DNA of 64,000 nt from Tetrastigma voinierianum. Lineage: Eukaryota; Streptophyta; Magnoliopsida; Vitales; Vitaceae. This document shows, piece by piece, positions 1-10,926 of the stretch. The stretch lies in the NCBI GenBank assembly GCA_016808115.1, contig JAEQBH010002178.1:1-64000 (forward strand). Direction: 5' to 3'. Numbering within the stretch: position 1 is the stretch's first letter; every line of letters begins with the position of its first letter. The position numbers were made by a program, and so were the translations under genes. Under the pieces are notes generated by a model that was given only the letters and a program-made list of their open reading frames with translations, was not told the DNA's origin and searched no databases.

Positions 1-234
1 CTTCCTTTTATATAGCCTAGTCGGGTCCAGATTTTCTCGTCTCAAGAATGCTTTGACCATCCAAGTATGGGTTATGAAAGACTTTACTTGTCTGGGTTCG
101 TGAGATCACTTGACGCCTTTAAAGATGATAACCTACCAGAGAGATAAGATCTGCTGTATATACCCTACCCTTGCCAGGATGTATATAGGCCCGACGGTAA
201 ATGAGAACTATCGGGGTCTCAAGCAGATCAGCCG
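1..234. other. unassigned sequence beyond the CYP82 fragment
   Basis: No CYP82 similarity is visible here. The P450 reading frame upstream stops resembling the family at about position 300, so this stretch is probably an element or rearranged DNA that replaced the rest of exon 1. The short open frames have no recognisable motifs. Confidence 0.3.
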
Positions 235-780
235 TCATCCCAAGTGGTCCTTAGTCCGCCGAGGCCTATTAGCGGGAGTAGTTGGGCCCAAGCCCATAGC
301 ACCCACACCAGCCTCCAATTCGGAGATCTGCACAGGCATCAAGTCAGTGAGGCCGCGTGTGGAGAGAATTTCATGAACGGATAGCTTCCGCATTTCAAGC
401 CAAAAAGGGTCGTAAGGAGCGAAGAAGAATGCAGCATAGTTGTAGCCGAGGAGCTTGGCTGCTGCGGAAGTTGAGCGGGAGGCCAAAGCCTTGTCGTTTG
501 TGGTGAAGCATTCTTTAACAGCCTCATGATTGCTCACCACAACTGCCCGGTAAATTCTGAGCCGGATCATGAATACCGGGCCAACCTTATCGGCAATGGC
601 TCCGAGGGTCCGGAAGACCGGAACTTTGCCTTGTAGTAGGTGGAGGTGACCGATAACCGGCCAAGCGCCAGAGGGCTCAGGTGGGGACATGCCCGTGCTC
701 TTACCTCTCCAGTGATTATACCATAACTCCAACCCCAGAATAAGCCCTGCAGTAGCTAGGAATTGAGAAGGCAAATCCAT
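235..780 (-). pseudogene. CYP82-like cytochrome P450, truncated exon 1 (copy 1)
   Basis: This is the N-terminal part of a plant cytochrome P450, a membrane-anchored haem monooxygenase of the endoplasmic reticulum. The frame opens at ATG 780 with a hydrophobic anchor (residues about 5-20), then a polar WRGK stretch and the proline-rich hinge PPEPSGAWPVIGHLHLL. Next come AIADKVGPVF, the NHEAVKECF region and the C-helix WLEMRK, which fits the WxxxR haem-propionate motif. The wording matches the CYP82 family. Similarity ends near residue 160 (about position 300), and the last ~25 residues are unrelated. The I-helix, ExxR and haem-Cys regions are absent to the left edge, so this cannot make a working enzyme. 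It is a direct duplicate of the copy ending at 11,851. The exact substrate class cannot be read from the sequence. Confidence 0.85.
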
Positions 781-1430
781 GTTGTAGTATAGAAGAGATT
801 GGGGAGAATGGTGCTGCCCAATGGATCAAGATTCATTACCAAACATTTATACAGATTTTCCCCTGCTTCAATGTTTGAATTCCAACGTCCTAGACCCCAC
901 TAAGTTTGTATAATTTGTTAGATTAATTTATTATTTATGGACTAACAATCATATTATAATTTTAATTGTATAATTGTGCATGTTAATTATGGGTTATTTA
1001 TGAGATGATTAAATATTAACTAGGCATGGTTCTAACTTCTTCCTTGCTTTGGTCAACCCATTGAACCAAAGCTCAATTGTTCCTTTATGCTCTATATATA
1101 TAAATAAATAGAACCCTGAAATTTTACAAATGTTTGGTATAACACGCTTTAGGGAAAAATAAATATTCATCTTCAACCATACTCATCTTTCTCTTTGATC
1201 TTGCCTCCTATAAATTTCTTTGGAAATAAATGACAGCCAATAATTCCATATCCATGTCAGGCATATTTTCTACCTAGTACAAACTTATATGCTTCTTTGT
1301 TCAATAAAGTTTGTATTTTGTAGTGTCTTTATTGCCTCTTTTGATTATTGATCAATTATTTTTAGGATCGATAAATACTCTTGATTTTACAAAAAATAGT
1401 CTAGCATAATTTTCTTGGTCAGCCATTTTT
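781..1430. other. 5' flank of CYP82 copy 1
   Basis: About the first 130 bp are shared almost base for base with 11,852-11,985. After about 910 the two flanks diverge until they resume similarity near 1,430. The rest is AT-rich with no gene that I can support. Confidence 0.5.
845..852 (-). promoter_or_regulatory. TATA-like box of CYP82 copy 1
   Basis: On the minus strand the sequence TCTGTATAAATG lies about 65 bp upstream of the ATG at 780. The same box at the same distance (66 bp) precedes copy 2, so the duplication included the promoter. That conservation and position, not the AT content alone, support the call. Confidence 0.55.
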
Positions 1431-1600
1431 TTTCCTCTCGTGTTTTCGTCCTTTCAATTCCCCCTAGCCAAAACTCAGAAAATTGACATAAATCTATTAT
1501 GTTTGGAGCTGGACGAAACCCTTACAGACAAAAATCTCCAAATAGGTGCTGGCTTTTTCAAACCATGTTTTGATTTTTGGACACTGAGCATGATGTTCAA
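1431..1600 (+). other. duplicated segment with a HAD-phosphatase-like motif, copy 1
   Basis: The plus strand reads AKTQKIDINLLCLELDETLTD in the frame starting near 1,440. The partner segment at 12,425-12,525 reads LCLDLDGTLTDPK, which matches motif I of HAD-superfamily hydrolases (DxDGTxTD). Here the first Asp has become Glu and the Gly has become Glu. No further HAD motifs are visible, so at most this is an exon scrap of a divergently oriented neighbour. A chance match is possible. Confidence 0.35.
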
Positions 1601-2229
1601 ATATCGTGCAGATATTCAAATCTCCTACCAAAATAAACTTTTCATAAACTTGAACACCTAAATATTTTCAAATACTCAAAATAGAAACTAAATATGACAA
1701 CTAAAATGATCTGGAATACTTTTCAAAATCAAGTTTACTTTCCAATATGCCCCTTAAACTTGATTTGTGACTCCAAGTAGCATTCTCAATCTTCTAAAAT
1801 CTTCAAACTTGAGAGACTTGGTAAAAATATCCGTAATTTGATCTTAAGATTTTATTAAAATTTAATTGCACGTCTTTCTTCAAAACACAATCTCTAATAA
1901 AATGAATCTTGTGTCAATGTGCTTGCTGCAATCATGAAAAACTAAATTCTTTGATAATGTAGTTGCTCATTAGAAACCAATTTGTTGCTTATAATTTTTT
2001 ACCACCAATCTTGCTTTGTATATATCAACTTTCCTTTTTGCATTATTCTTTGTCTTGGACACTCATCTTACTCCAATTGCCATTTTCCCTTTTGGAAGGG
2101 ATTTTAGTTCTTGTTATGGGTCATTCTTCCTTTTGTTTTTATTTCCTCATCCATAGCAACTTTCATTTTTTCATCTTTAATTATCTTTTCAAAACCTATT
2201 GATTTATATTCTGTAGAAAGACAAAAGAG

Positions 2230-2520
2230 GCTTAATTCATTTTGATTTTCTGTTACCTCATAAATCTCTTATAGACTTCTATATTGTGGTGCTTTTTCAC
2301 TTGAGCTTTCTAATGAAGATGGTATTATTGAAGCTTTACGAGTTGATGACGGTGGTGATGAAAGTGGAGTAGCAATTTCTTGCAAATTTTCTCTTGTTTG
2401 TTTTTCTTCTTCATATAAGGGATGAGTGTTATACTCCTCTTCCCAATCCCATGCTTCTTCTTCATTAAGCTTCACATCTCTACTAATGATAATCTTTCCA
2501 TTATTTGGAATATTTTACAA
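2230..2520 (-). pseudogene. copia C integrase-RT linker
   Basis: The minus-strand frame reads KLNEEEAWDWEEE at its start, followed by a Ser/Pro-rich stretch and RSLXEIYEVTENQN. This is the conserved linker just before reverse transcriptase in many plant copia polyproteins. A TAG stop interrupts the RSL-EIYEVTE motif near 2,268. Confidence 0.7.
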
Positions 2521-2529
2521 CTTGTAGCC

Positions 2530-3250
2530 TTTGGAACTTGAGCCATAATTAATAAAAACATATTTTCCATTTTTATCATCTAGCTTTGATAGCTTTTGAT
2601 ATGGCACATGAGCATATGCAAGGGTTCCAAATACTTTTAAGTATGAAATACCTGGTTTTCTTCCATTCCAAGCTTGTTGTGGTGTTTTATTCCATACACT
2701 TCAACTAGAGAACAATTTAACAAAATAAATTCACACAATCAACCGTCTAGCCCGAAATTCTTTAGTCATCTTTTTAGTTTTCAACATACCACGAGCCATG
2801 TCAAAAATAGTTCTATTTTTTCTTTCAACTACACCATTTTGATGTGGAGAATATGAAACCATCAAAAGTCGATTTAATTCCATGATTCACAATATTCTTT
2901 AAATTCTTTTGATGTGAATTTACCTCCTCTATAAGATCTCATTGCCTTTATAAAATATTCACTTTCCTTATCAACAAGTGCTCTAAATTTCTTAAAGGCT
3001 ATAAATACTTCAAATTTTTCTTTCAAAAAATATACCCAAGTTTTTCTTCTAAAATCATCAATAAAAAGCAGGAAATATTTATTCTTGCCAAAAGAATTAG
3101 GATAAACTGGACCACATACAGCTGCAAGAATAAGCTCTAGAGGCTTCTCTGCTCTTGTTTTTGCTTCCTTTGGAAAACTGTTTTGGGCATGTTTTCCAAG
3201 TAAACATCCTTCACATAATTGGATCCGGTGGATCTATATTGCAACTTTTA
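2530..3250 (-). pseudogene. copia C integrase fragment
   Basis: The minus strand gives DDFRRKTWVYFL (first catalytic Asp region), FKKFRALVDKESE, then AMRSYRGGKFTSKEFKEYCESW. Functional relatives have RSDRGGE in the last motif. Here the catalytic Asp is Tyr and the following Glu is Lys, so the enzyme would be dead even without the frameshifts. Confidence 0.8.
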
Positions 3251-3529
3251 ATATTTTTCTTGCTCAACAACTTCAATCCACAAAATTGAGATGTCCATAT
3301 CTTAGATACCAAATCCAAGAAGAATCATTCAAACATCGTACAACATCATTTTTAATAAAAACATTCTATTACTCTTCATCGGCACATTAGAAATTAAATT
3401 TCCATGGTGGTCTTTTATGGAAATACTTTGATTTCTCATATGGATATCATAAACTTTTTCCAAAAGTTGGCCCAAACTTAGTATATTATTTTTCATATCA
3501 GGGACGAAGTAGACATTAGAGATAAATTG

Positions 3530-3880
3530 TTGTTTTCATTTTTCAAATGAATCAAATTTTATCTTTACCCTTTATCTAAATTCTTAATTTGCATCTCTAA
3601 AAGTAACATGACCACTTTCGATTCATCAAGCCCATGAACATACTTTAAACCACACATATGATTGCTTGCTCCAAGGTGAAGATACCATGTAATTCTCTTT
3701 TCACTATCTCCTTTATATGCCAACAAAACAGTTGATTCTTCTTTATCTTTGTTTCAACAAAGTTGGTTTGTCATTTCGAATTATTACTGGAACTTCTACT
3801 TTCATAAGCATAATGACCATGTTTGCTACAATTATAACATTGAATTTGAGATTTTTCAGAACATGAGGAACGATTGACAT
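3530..3880 (-). pseudogene. copia C zinc knuckle and protease fragment
   Basis: The Gag zinc knuckle reads CYNCSKHGHYAYES. It fits Cx2Cx4Hx4C except that the last Cys is Ser. Downstream the protease site reads WYLHLGASNHMCG where intact elements have LDSGASNHM, so the catalytic Asp is lost. Both changes are visible as single-codon differences. Confidence 0.75.
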
Positions 3881-4170
3881 AGAAAGAAATGCCCTGAAAG
3901 CACGAGTTTTTGAGCTCAAACTGTGCTTAATATCTAGCACGCACGCGAGCCCGTGGGCACATGCGAACGTGCCTTGAGCTGCTTTAAAATAGCTCGTAGA
4001 TCGATTCTCATCGCTAGAGTTGTCATACCTTCCCTTCATTTTGCCTTGAGTTGCCATCTCTACGCCCTTGAGGAACTTGAGTTTTGACTTTGAAAGTCGA
4101 ATACGACTTAACACCCAACTAAGGGAAGGGGGGAGGTTAGAGGGGGCCAGGAATTGATTTTCAAACTTTT

Positions 4171-4721
4171 GCAAAACAATAAGAAATCTTCAACTCAACT
4201 CAATTCAAGAACAATAAAAAAAGAGATAAGGATAGAGAATGTAAACTCGGATTCGTAGTGGTTCGGCACACCTTTGCCTATCAGCTCCACTTCTCCTCAA
4301 CCTTTAACCTGGAGGTTCCATTGTCAAGTCTAATTCGAGCTTCTTCCTTTGTCTTGATTTTCGTCTAATGAGCACTCTACAAATCCTTCAAGTTATTTAC
4401 ATTTGAGGAGTTTCACCCAACTCGAGCTTTTTCCTTTCACTTGGATTTTGACTCCAATAGGCACTGACAAATCCTTCCAAGCTATACATACTGCTATCAC
4501 TATAAGCACAATGAGACACTCTCCCTATCTCTCAAGATGGATCAGTAATAACTCAAGCTTTTGATGAATACAAAAGTACTCTAGAATATGCAAGTAAAAT
4601 GAATGCACCAAGAATCTCAATTTGAGAATTGATTATCAAGAGAAATGATAGTTGAGAAAATAAATGCAATAAGACTCATATCTTATAAGGATCCCCGATA
4701 CTCTTTATATAGAGCGGAGCT
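4171..4721. repeat. TE-derived sequence with an internal direct repeat
   Basis: This sequence between the copia C remains and a gypsy-type LTR has no coding signal. Two related units of about 65 bp (4,338-4,402 and 4,421-4,487) share CGAGCTT-TTCCTTT and ACAAATCCTTC words, about 83 bp apart. It may be leader or LTR of copia C. The motif GGTCGACCGTTTC at about 4,745 recurs at 8,088, just beyond the solo LTR. Confidence 0.4.
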
Positions 4722-5390
4722 TGTAACACATAAGCTACCAACTGGTCGACCGTTTCTGTGGATGTGGGGTAACCCAACACCACTCCATTGAGTCCCCTTT
4801 CCGCGACCCAGATTTAACGAAAATCTACGTAGTCTCCTTGCACGGAGCTCTACCCAAAATACAACCTGTGTAAAAATACCCAATATTATACAAATCCACC
4901 ACACCAGTCCACATACGAGTAAAACACAAGTGTATGGCACATTTATCCATATAAATACAATCTATATCACCACACTCAAGAGTTATTACATCACTCTTAA
5001 TACAAAACATTATATTAAAACTAACATGTTCTAATATAATATATGCAAACACGAACAAGGCCACAATCCGCCCGCTTCATAATCCCGGGTCTCTAAGGAG
5101 CACCATCTCGCCGCACACAGCCCCGCACCAGCAACTTAATGACAAGAGCTAACACCCAAGAGAGATAAGTCCTGCACAAGGGCTATTCCCCACCTAAATG
5201 CACACATGAATGGTCAAAACAAACTGCCACCACACCAACTCCAGACATGCATTCCTAGCACAGAATCCTACTTGTCATGAATGAGACGCTACTCATCATG
5301 CCCCATGTATCAAGTCCTCACCTACTCCCTCAAACATGCATTTTTTCATGAATGAAAACCATTTTCAAACAAAGGTATTTGTGTTTACCC

Positions 5391-5615
5391 GTGGACAACC
5401 CTCCGATATAAATAGTGGACACACTCATGATAATCTATTTTGTGGACAACCCTCCGATGTATATCAATCAGTATACCCGACGATTGACATTATATGATAA
5501 ACTTCCGATGCATATCAATTAGGCATACTCCGACGATTGATTTTGTGTGGACAACCCTTCGATATTGTAGTGGACATACTCCGATAAATAATATTGTTGG
5601 TCAACCCTCCGAAAC
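5391..5615. repeat. 51-54-bp tandem repeat inside LTR G1
   Basis: Units begin at 5,391, 5,442, 5,496, 5,547 and 5,598. The core word is GTGGACAACCCTCCGAT. Units 2 and 3 also share ATATCAATTAGGCATAC-like text and CCGACGATTGA. Unit 3 is the most diverged at its start. Confidence 0.8.
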
Positions 5616-6500
5616 AATTCTCTCAAGAAACCACTTCATGCACTCACTCCTACTATTCTAGGATGCCCCAATGCATATGAAATGCAATGAGCCATTTCCA
5701 TTTCCTTAACCCGTGCAACACCATGCAAACCGTGGATCTCCATTGGACTTCGTCCAAAGTACGAGTCCACAACCCATTCACCAAGGATGATGAATGACAA
5801 TGACTATGCACTCACACCCACACCATGTGATGTCCCCGTGCACCAATGCAATGCAATTGTGCCATTACACTCTAAGTCATGCCCAATGTATAAAGACCTC
5901 TACATGGACACCCCATACCGTACACTACACCATGTACCATGGGCATTCATGTCTAATGCACACAAAAGTCCATACATTCATTAAACATTAATATACATGC
6001 AGTCATACTAACATTTATCACATTCATGTCAACACATCAAACAAGCATACATCAACATCATTCCGACTACTACTTAAACAAGTAATGTCATACTCAAATC
6101 CCTAGGCTACATCATGGCGCATAATGCCCACAAAGGCCTACAACATGCCATGCAATGTAACTATGTCCACACGAAACACATCACAAACCCAATATGTTGG
6201 GAGCACACATATCGACATCCAAGCACACAACTTCTAACTAAGAAATGTCATTTCAATCAATCACACAAACACATGCTAACATTTCATCAAGTCACACCTA
6301 AGCAAGTAATGACACACCTCATTTCCTAGGCTAATTCATTATGGCATATCATGCACCTAAGATAGCCTACAACCTGCCATGTAATGGCCACTTCAGCACA
6401 CAACTCCTCACATCCACACAACCAACAATTAGCACACTTGTTGTAACAATCAATTTTTCAACAAGGATGTGAGCACCAATTGCCATTGAAAAGCATATGG

Positions 6501-6780
6501 TCAGATTCTAGACTCCAAGATCTTTCCATATAGTTCAAGAACACCCCAAACGGAGCTCGGACAAGAAAGCTATGGCCGTCCAAATTTAGAGGCCTCATAA
6601 ATAGTAATCGACAAGCACTCAGCTAGGGAACACTGTTTTTCATCATTTTAGGACATAATATGAGTCCAAATTGCATTAAGTTATATGGATGGATTCTAGA
6701 CTCAAGGATTTATAGAGTCCAAGAACACCAAAAGGGAGCTCTGACGTGAAAGTTATGGTCAACTCAAAATCGATGCCTGC
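6501..6780. repeat. 188-bp direct duplication inside LTR G1
   Basis: Two related blocks, starting near 6,501 and 6,689, share GATTCTAGACTC, then a TTCAAGAACACC-like word, then GGAGCTC-GAC and an AAAG(C/T)TATGG word. They look like an old internal duplication of LTR sequence. Confidence 0.65.
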
Positions 6781-7936
6781 AGAACAAAGATCGGGCAAAG
6801 AAATAAGTGAAACCCATAAAATTACATTCCCGCGCTCCTTTAAAGCTCCTGCATGCTATTTTTCTTATCCAACTCATCCTGAAACAACCCTTCACTCTAA
6901 GCAGAACAAACCCATCCCAATTGAGTCCATAATTCAGCCATAAACATGGCACAAAACCAGTCCCAAACTCAACCCGAAAATCAACTTAACAAAGACAACT
7001 CCAAATCATCAAAATATCGATTTTGTGTTCTGAACACAATAGGGCTGTACCAAGACCAAAACAAAGATTTAAATGAAATATAAACCCGAGTAGGAAGGTT
7101 CTCTACTTCGTTTAAGACAAAACTTTTGTGAGTCCCGAAGACCCGAGACCCATCTTTCCGAACTTCCGTCGACCTTCGACTTAAAAATTCTTAATTTTGT
7201 GTCCACGTCATTCTCAATGGAGTACTCCACTTTAAAGTCTTAGCCCGACAGAAACTGTCGATCACGTAAATCTTAGAGAGAATACAGAGCTTCTCTCACT
7301 AGCTTTTCTTCTCCAAACCCACCCTGAAACTACGTGTCAGTTTCAGAAATACGCCGTAGCTCTCAACAGCAAATAAACTTAAATCTTGGCTTAACGGATT
7401 CCGACCACCCGATCTTCGTAGATCGTAGAGAGAATGAGGAGTTTTCTCTCCCCTCTCACTCTCTCACGCCCACTACCAAAAGAATTGGAGAAATCTGATT
7501 TTTTTTTTTTTTCCTTCCTTTTTTCCCTTTTTGTCCATTTAAGCATAAGTCGGGACATTTGTGGCCCATTTCATACATGCATCCACGACCCATCCGGGGT
7601 TCGCTTCGTCTAAACAATTTATTTCTTTTCAGTTCAATTCATTTTAAATGAATTTAACTCAAGTCATTTCCTAACTCTCGAGATTTTTAAGAAAATCTCA
7701 TTCTTGTGGTTACTAGATACCTAACTTCAAAATTTCATAAAGAATTCCCACTACTCAGAATTCAAATAAACTTTTCTCGAAGTTACTTGTTGTGGAGATC
7801 GAACTCAACCCACAATTGCTTCACTATCCGAGCTCTAAGGAATTTTCAGGCTTCCTTGTTACTTCAAGAATTTATTATTTAAATTTTTTTTTTTTTTTAC
7901 TTTTAGAAAATTTGAAATTTTCCTCGGGATTCTACA

Positions 7937-8734
7937 AGCCTTTAAAACTAGTTGTCAGGCAATCAGATGTTACCATTTCTTATAGTCGTTGGAATTCGAT
8001 CACAGGGACTTAATTAGTCAATCAAGCTCCACAAAGGCTCTTCGCCCATCATTTTATAGTAGTTGGTATTTGAATGTTTGCCCAACCGGTCGACCGTTTC
8101 ATCTTTTGGTCTTTGGATGAGCTTACTGCATCCAACCGATCGAGTCTCACACCTCATCTAATTTCAACCGGACGACTGCTTAAACGACTGACATAACCGG
8201 ACAACCGACAGGTTCCAGCCAACCGACGACCCTCTAAATGTTCAAAAACACTTCTAAACTTTAGGTGTTTCATCGAAGCACATATTAGGATTATAAAGCC
8301 TAAAGTTTTATGCTTGAACTTGTGTTTTCAAAGGATATGCAATTTTGACACAACTACCGAGTTATGAAGAAATATGCATGTAAAAGATGATATACCCTAA
8401 AATTCACTAATGCATTCATCTCACATAGATTCCTAAGTTTATAAAGTCTTCAAGGTATGCTTTGGCCTAAATATAAATGGTCGACAGCCTGTACTGCTTT
8501 CAAACAGCCTAAATGTAATACACCTGTCAACAACTCTAATATATAGCACTCATGACTCACCCAAACGCTTATGTGAACAAATGAGCTTCAACCTCAAGCC
8601 CATATATACCCATACATTTATTCATTACATGACTTATTACATACCTATTACACACATCTAATGGATCAACTAAGAATCGATCTATACGATATTATTTATT
8701 TATTTTGGTATTATTAATTTATGAATAAGAAAAA
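7937..8734. other. spacer between solo LTR G1 and CYP82 exon 2
   Basis: The first ~500 bp contain repeated variants of the word AACCGGTCGACCG and resemble noncoding retrotransposon sequence. From about 8,470 to 8,734 there is AT-rich sequence that is presumably the 3' flank of CYP82 copy 2. No gene is seen. Confidence 0.35.
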
Positions 8735-9350
8735 CAGAGGAAGACTCGGGAGTGAGTATAACTTCTAGCTGAGGACCTTAGGCATGGTGATACCACCATC
8801 CCTTCAATATGTCCACAGAGAATTTGATGGTTCCAACCATGTCAAATCCTCTGAAGCAACCAAAAATTGTCATGTAAAATTCTGTATGTCATATGGACCT
8901 AAGGCAAGATTCTACCATAACCAAATGGGATTAACTCAAAATGTCGACCAAAAACATCCACAGCTTGCATGAAGCTTGTCAAAATCTCTGGCCTAAACTC
9001 TTCGTGTTGGGACTGCATCAGAGGAACCTCGATGCAACTTCCATGCATTGACTAGCAAGCGGGTGCCTTTGGGAATGTGATACCCACCAACATGGCAGTC
9101 TTCAACTGCCTCGTGTGGTAAAAATAAGGGGGGTGGTGGGAATAGCCTTAGGGTTTCCTTAACAATAGATTGAAGGTAGACTAGGCTATGGATATCTTAT
9201 TGTTCCACCCATCTATCTCTACCAACTTTTATGTCTAACTCTTCTTGAGCATGCTTCATAACATGTCTATTGTTCAACAATGCATATATGAGCCATATAA
9301 GGGAAGTAGAAGTGGTGCCGCTTCCGTCTAATCATGGTCCTCGTAGTTTT
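8735..9350 (-). pseudogene. CYP82 copy 2, exon 2 (I-helix to C-terminus)
   Basis: The minus-strand frames give LDGSGTTSTSLIWLIYALLNN (I-helix, normally AGSDTT), HVMKHAQEELDIKVGRDRWVE, IVKETLRLFPPPP with the ExxR pair near 9,146-9,163, GGYHIPKGTRLLVNAWKLHR, VDVFGRHFELIPFGYGR, and LEVILTP at the end. These stretches sit in shifting frames with several stops. After FGYGR the haem-ligand region is shifted by a small deletion. A TGC codon that should encode the haem-binding Cys is still there but out of frame. No long open frame marks this exon, so it is easy to miss. Confidence 0.85.
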
Positions 9351-9793
9351 AAATTCTCGTAAAACAACAAGTTTAGCAAGAGATCAATATCAAAAAAGTA
9401 CTCTAGGATTTTTAGATGAACATGATAATATATGGCAATAATTTTTTCATTCAACCTAATTATTATTATATTCATGATAATCAAGAAAAGGAAAGGTTAC
9501 AAATAATGTTATTTCAAGTTTGAAGTTTTCAAAATCCAAAGATCGCATGGCTAGAGTTAAAAAAAAAAAGGCTTCAAGAACTAAGGCTGCTGCTTGTTTT
9601 CGACTTATCATTAAGTCGAATAGCTTCAAGATTAAGTCATTTGTTTTTTTAAATTTTCACGACTTATTTAAATTTTAAAAAGCTCAAGAGTGTTTAATAT
9701 TTTACTTTTCTATCTCGTAAAAGTCATTTTCCACAAAAATAAGAAAAACTCAATCATTGCCCAATAAAAAAAATAGCTAGCAACATACACTAC

Positions 9794-10661
9794 TATGGAT
9801 GACAACGAGGGCTCAGATCTGGCGATCCCATCCCGAATCTCTAGCCGTTTATTTCTTTTTTCAATTCCCAAACTTGTCTCATTTAAAAATTAAACAAAGA
9901 TGAGGCGAGATGGAAAATTCCCAAATTCACCTCGTTTACATTTTATTTTTTGCTTTTTTTTTAATTTTAATTTTTTATATTTGCTTTTTTATTTTTATTA
10001 TATTAAAATTAATATTTTTCATAAAATAAAATATTATGAATTTTATATATATTTATTAAAAACATTATAATAATTATTATTATTTATATTAAAGTATAAA
10101 AATAAAATAATAAAATTGTTTTTAAATATAATCGAGGCTGTACTATTATTATTATTTTATATATATGGTTCATATTGCTTCATTCGGTTCGTTTATACTA
10201 AACAATTTATTTCTTTTCATTTCATTTTATTTTAAATTAACTTAAATTCTGCCCATTTCCCTACTTTCAATATATTTCGTAGTAATTCTTGTTTCTGTAG
10301 CTACTAACAACTTCTTATCACTTAAAATCGAAAAATTTCCGCTGGCCTTAGAATTCACGAACTTTTCTAGGTCATTAGATTTCACGAGACGAATTTAATC
10401 TACAAGAGTCCGTTTCACATCCGAGATCTAGAGAATTTTATAAGCTTCCCCAACCTCTTACGACAATTTATTATTTTTATTAACATTTTACCATTTTTAA
10501 AATTTCTAATTTTCTGCGCTTACGTGTTAACAATACCCGAACTCGCTGGTTTGATTCAAAACAAATCAAGCACGTTAAAACCATTAAAATTAAATTAAAC
10601 ATGTGGCATTAAGAGCTTATGACTAGACGAACCCAAAATAATCAGTCCCGTGGTCATCCCT
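9794..10661. mobile_element. non-autonomous hAT-like element in the CYP82 intron (candidate)
   Basis: The left end reads TATGGATGACAACGAGGG. The right end, reverse complemented, reads TAGGGATGACCACGGG. These are near-matching ~16-bp terminal inverted repeats of the TAGGGATGxCAACG type common in plant hAT relics. The 8-bp flanks (TACACTAC and ATTAATAC) do not match well, so no target-site duplication supports it. It carries no transposase and contains a gypsy LTR scrap. Confidence 0.45.
10170..10545. repeat. gypsy LTR terminal fragment nested in the hAT-like element
   Basis: This follows the same word order as the last ~350 bp of LTR G1 (7,600-7,936). Shared items are AAACAATTTATTTCTTTTCA, a TTTTAAAT-AA-TTAA stretch, the CCGAGATCTAGA word shared with the 50-kb LTR, and an AAAATTTCTAATTTTCT terminus. 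It is a decayed relative of the same LTR family. Confidence 0.55.
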
Positions 10662-10926
10662 AATTAATACCTAACGTTAAAAAACAAACAACTTAATACT
10701 TAATGCCATTAAAGGCTATTCAAAGATTGCCTCAAAAAAGCCTCTATTCAAGTATTATAAAAAAAACAAACACCACTCTGCCACTTATTAAGGTGAGGAG
10801 CAGCTTCCTTGAGTTAGTACTTCAAACCATTATAATCTAATTTTTTCTTAAAAAAAAAAAAAAAAGAACTTCCAACCTAAAAATTGATTATTTGTAAACA
10901 CACTAGGCCTCAGAAAAAAAACATAC

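Larger units (their letters stand above)
1720..4170 (-). mobile_element. decayed Ty1/copia element (family C), minus strand
   Basis: Read on the minus strand, the polyprotein order is zinc knuckle (about 3,850), protease (about 3,700), integrase (3,250-2,530), the integrase-RT linker (2,520-2,230), then the end of RNase H (2,000-1,740). This is the copia order. The RNase H end reads KHIDTRF, DVQLNF and LKFEDFRRLRMLLGV. Most of the reverse transcriptase is missing between the linker and RNase H. Stops and frameshifts are frequent and no LTR pair could be assigned. It lies between the two CYP82 copies. Confidence 0.8.
4722..7936 (-). mobile_element. gypsy-type solo LTR (G1), about 3.2 kb
   Basis: The right end reads TTGAAATTTTCCTCGGGATTCTACA, which matches the LTR end at 50,430 (TTGAATTTTCTCGGGTCTTACA). 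The left part matches the gypsy LTR block with GGAGCTCTACCC and GAGTTA-TACATTACTCTTAATAC. No pol or primer site is attached, so it looks like a solo LTR left by LTR-LTR recombination. It is nearly twice as long as the LTRs at 40 and 48 kb, partly because of internal repeats. The left end is uncertain by about 40 bp, and a clean target-site duplication is not visible (GAGCT against AGCCT). Confidence 0.6.

Noticed and set aside
5787..6329. Several His-rich frames
   Set aside because: They lie in LTR sequence rich in CAT/CAC/ACA words and overlap in different frames. No domain or codon bias supports them.
8784..8972. 62-codon plus-strand frame
   Set aside because: It is antisense to CYP82 exon 2, which explains its openness.
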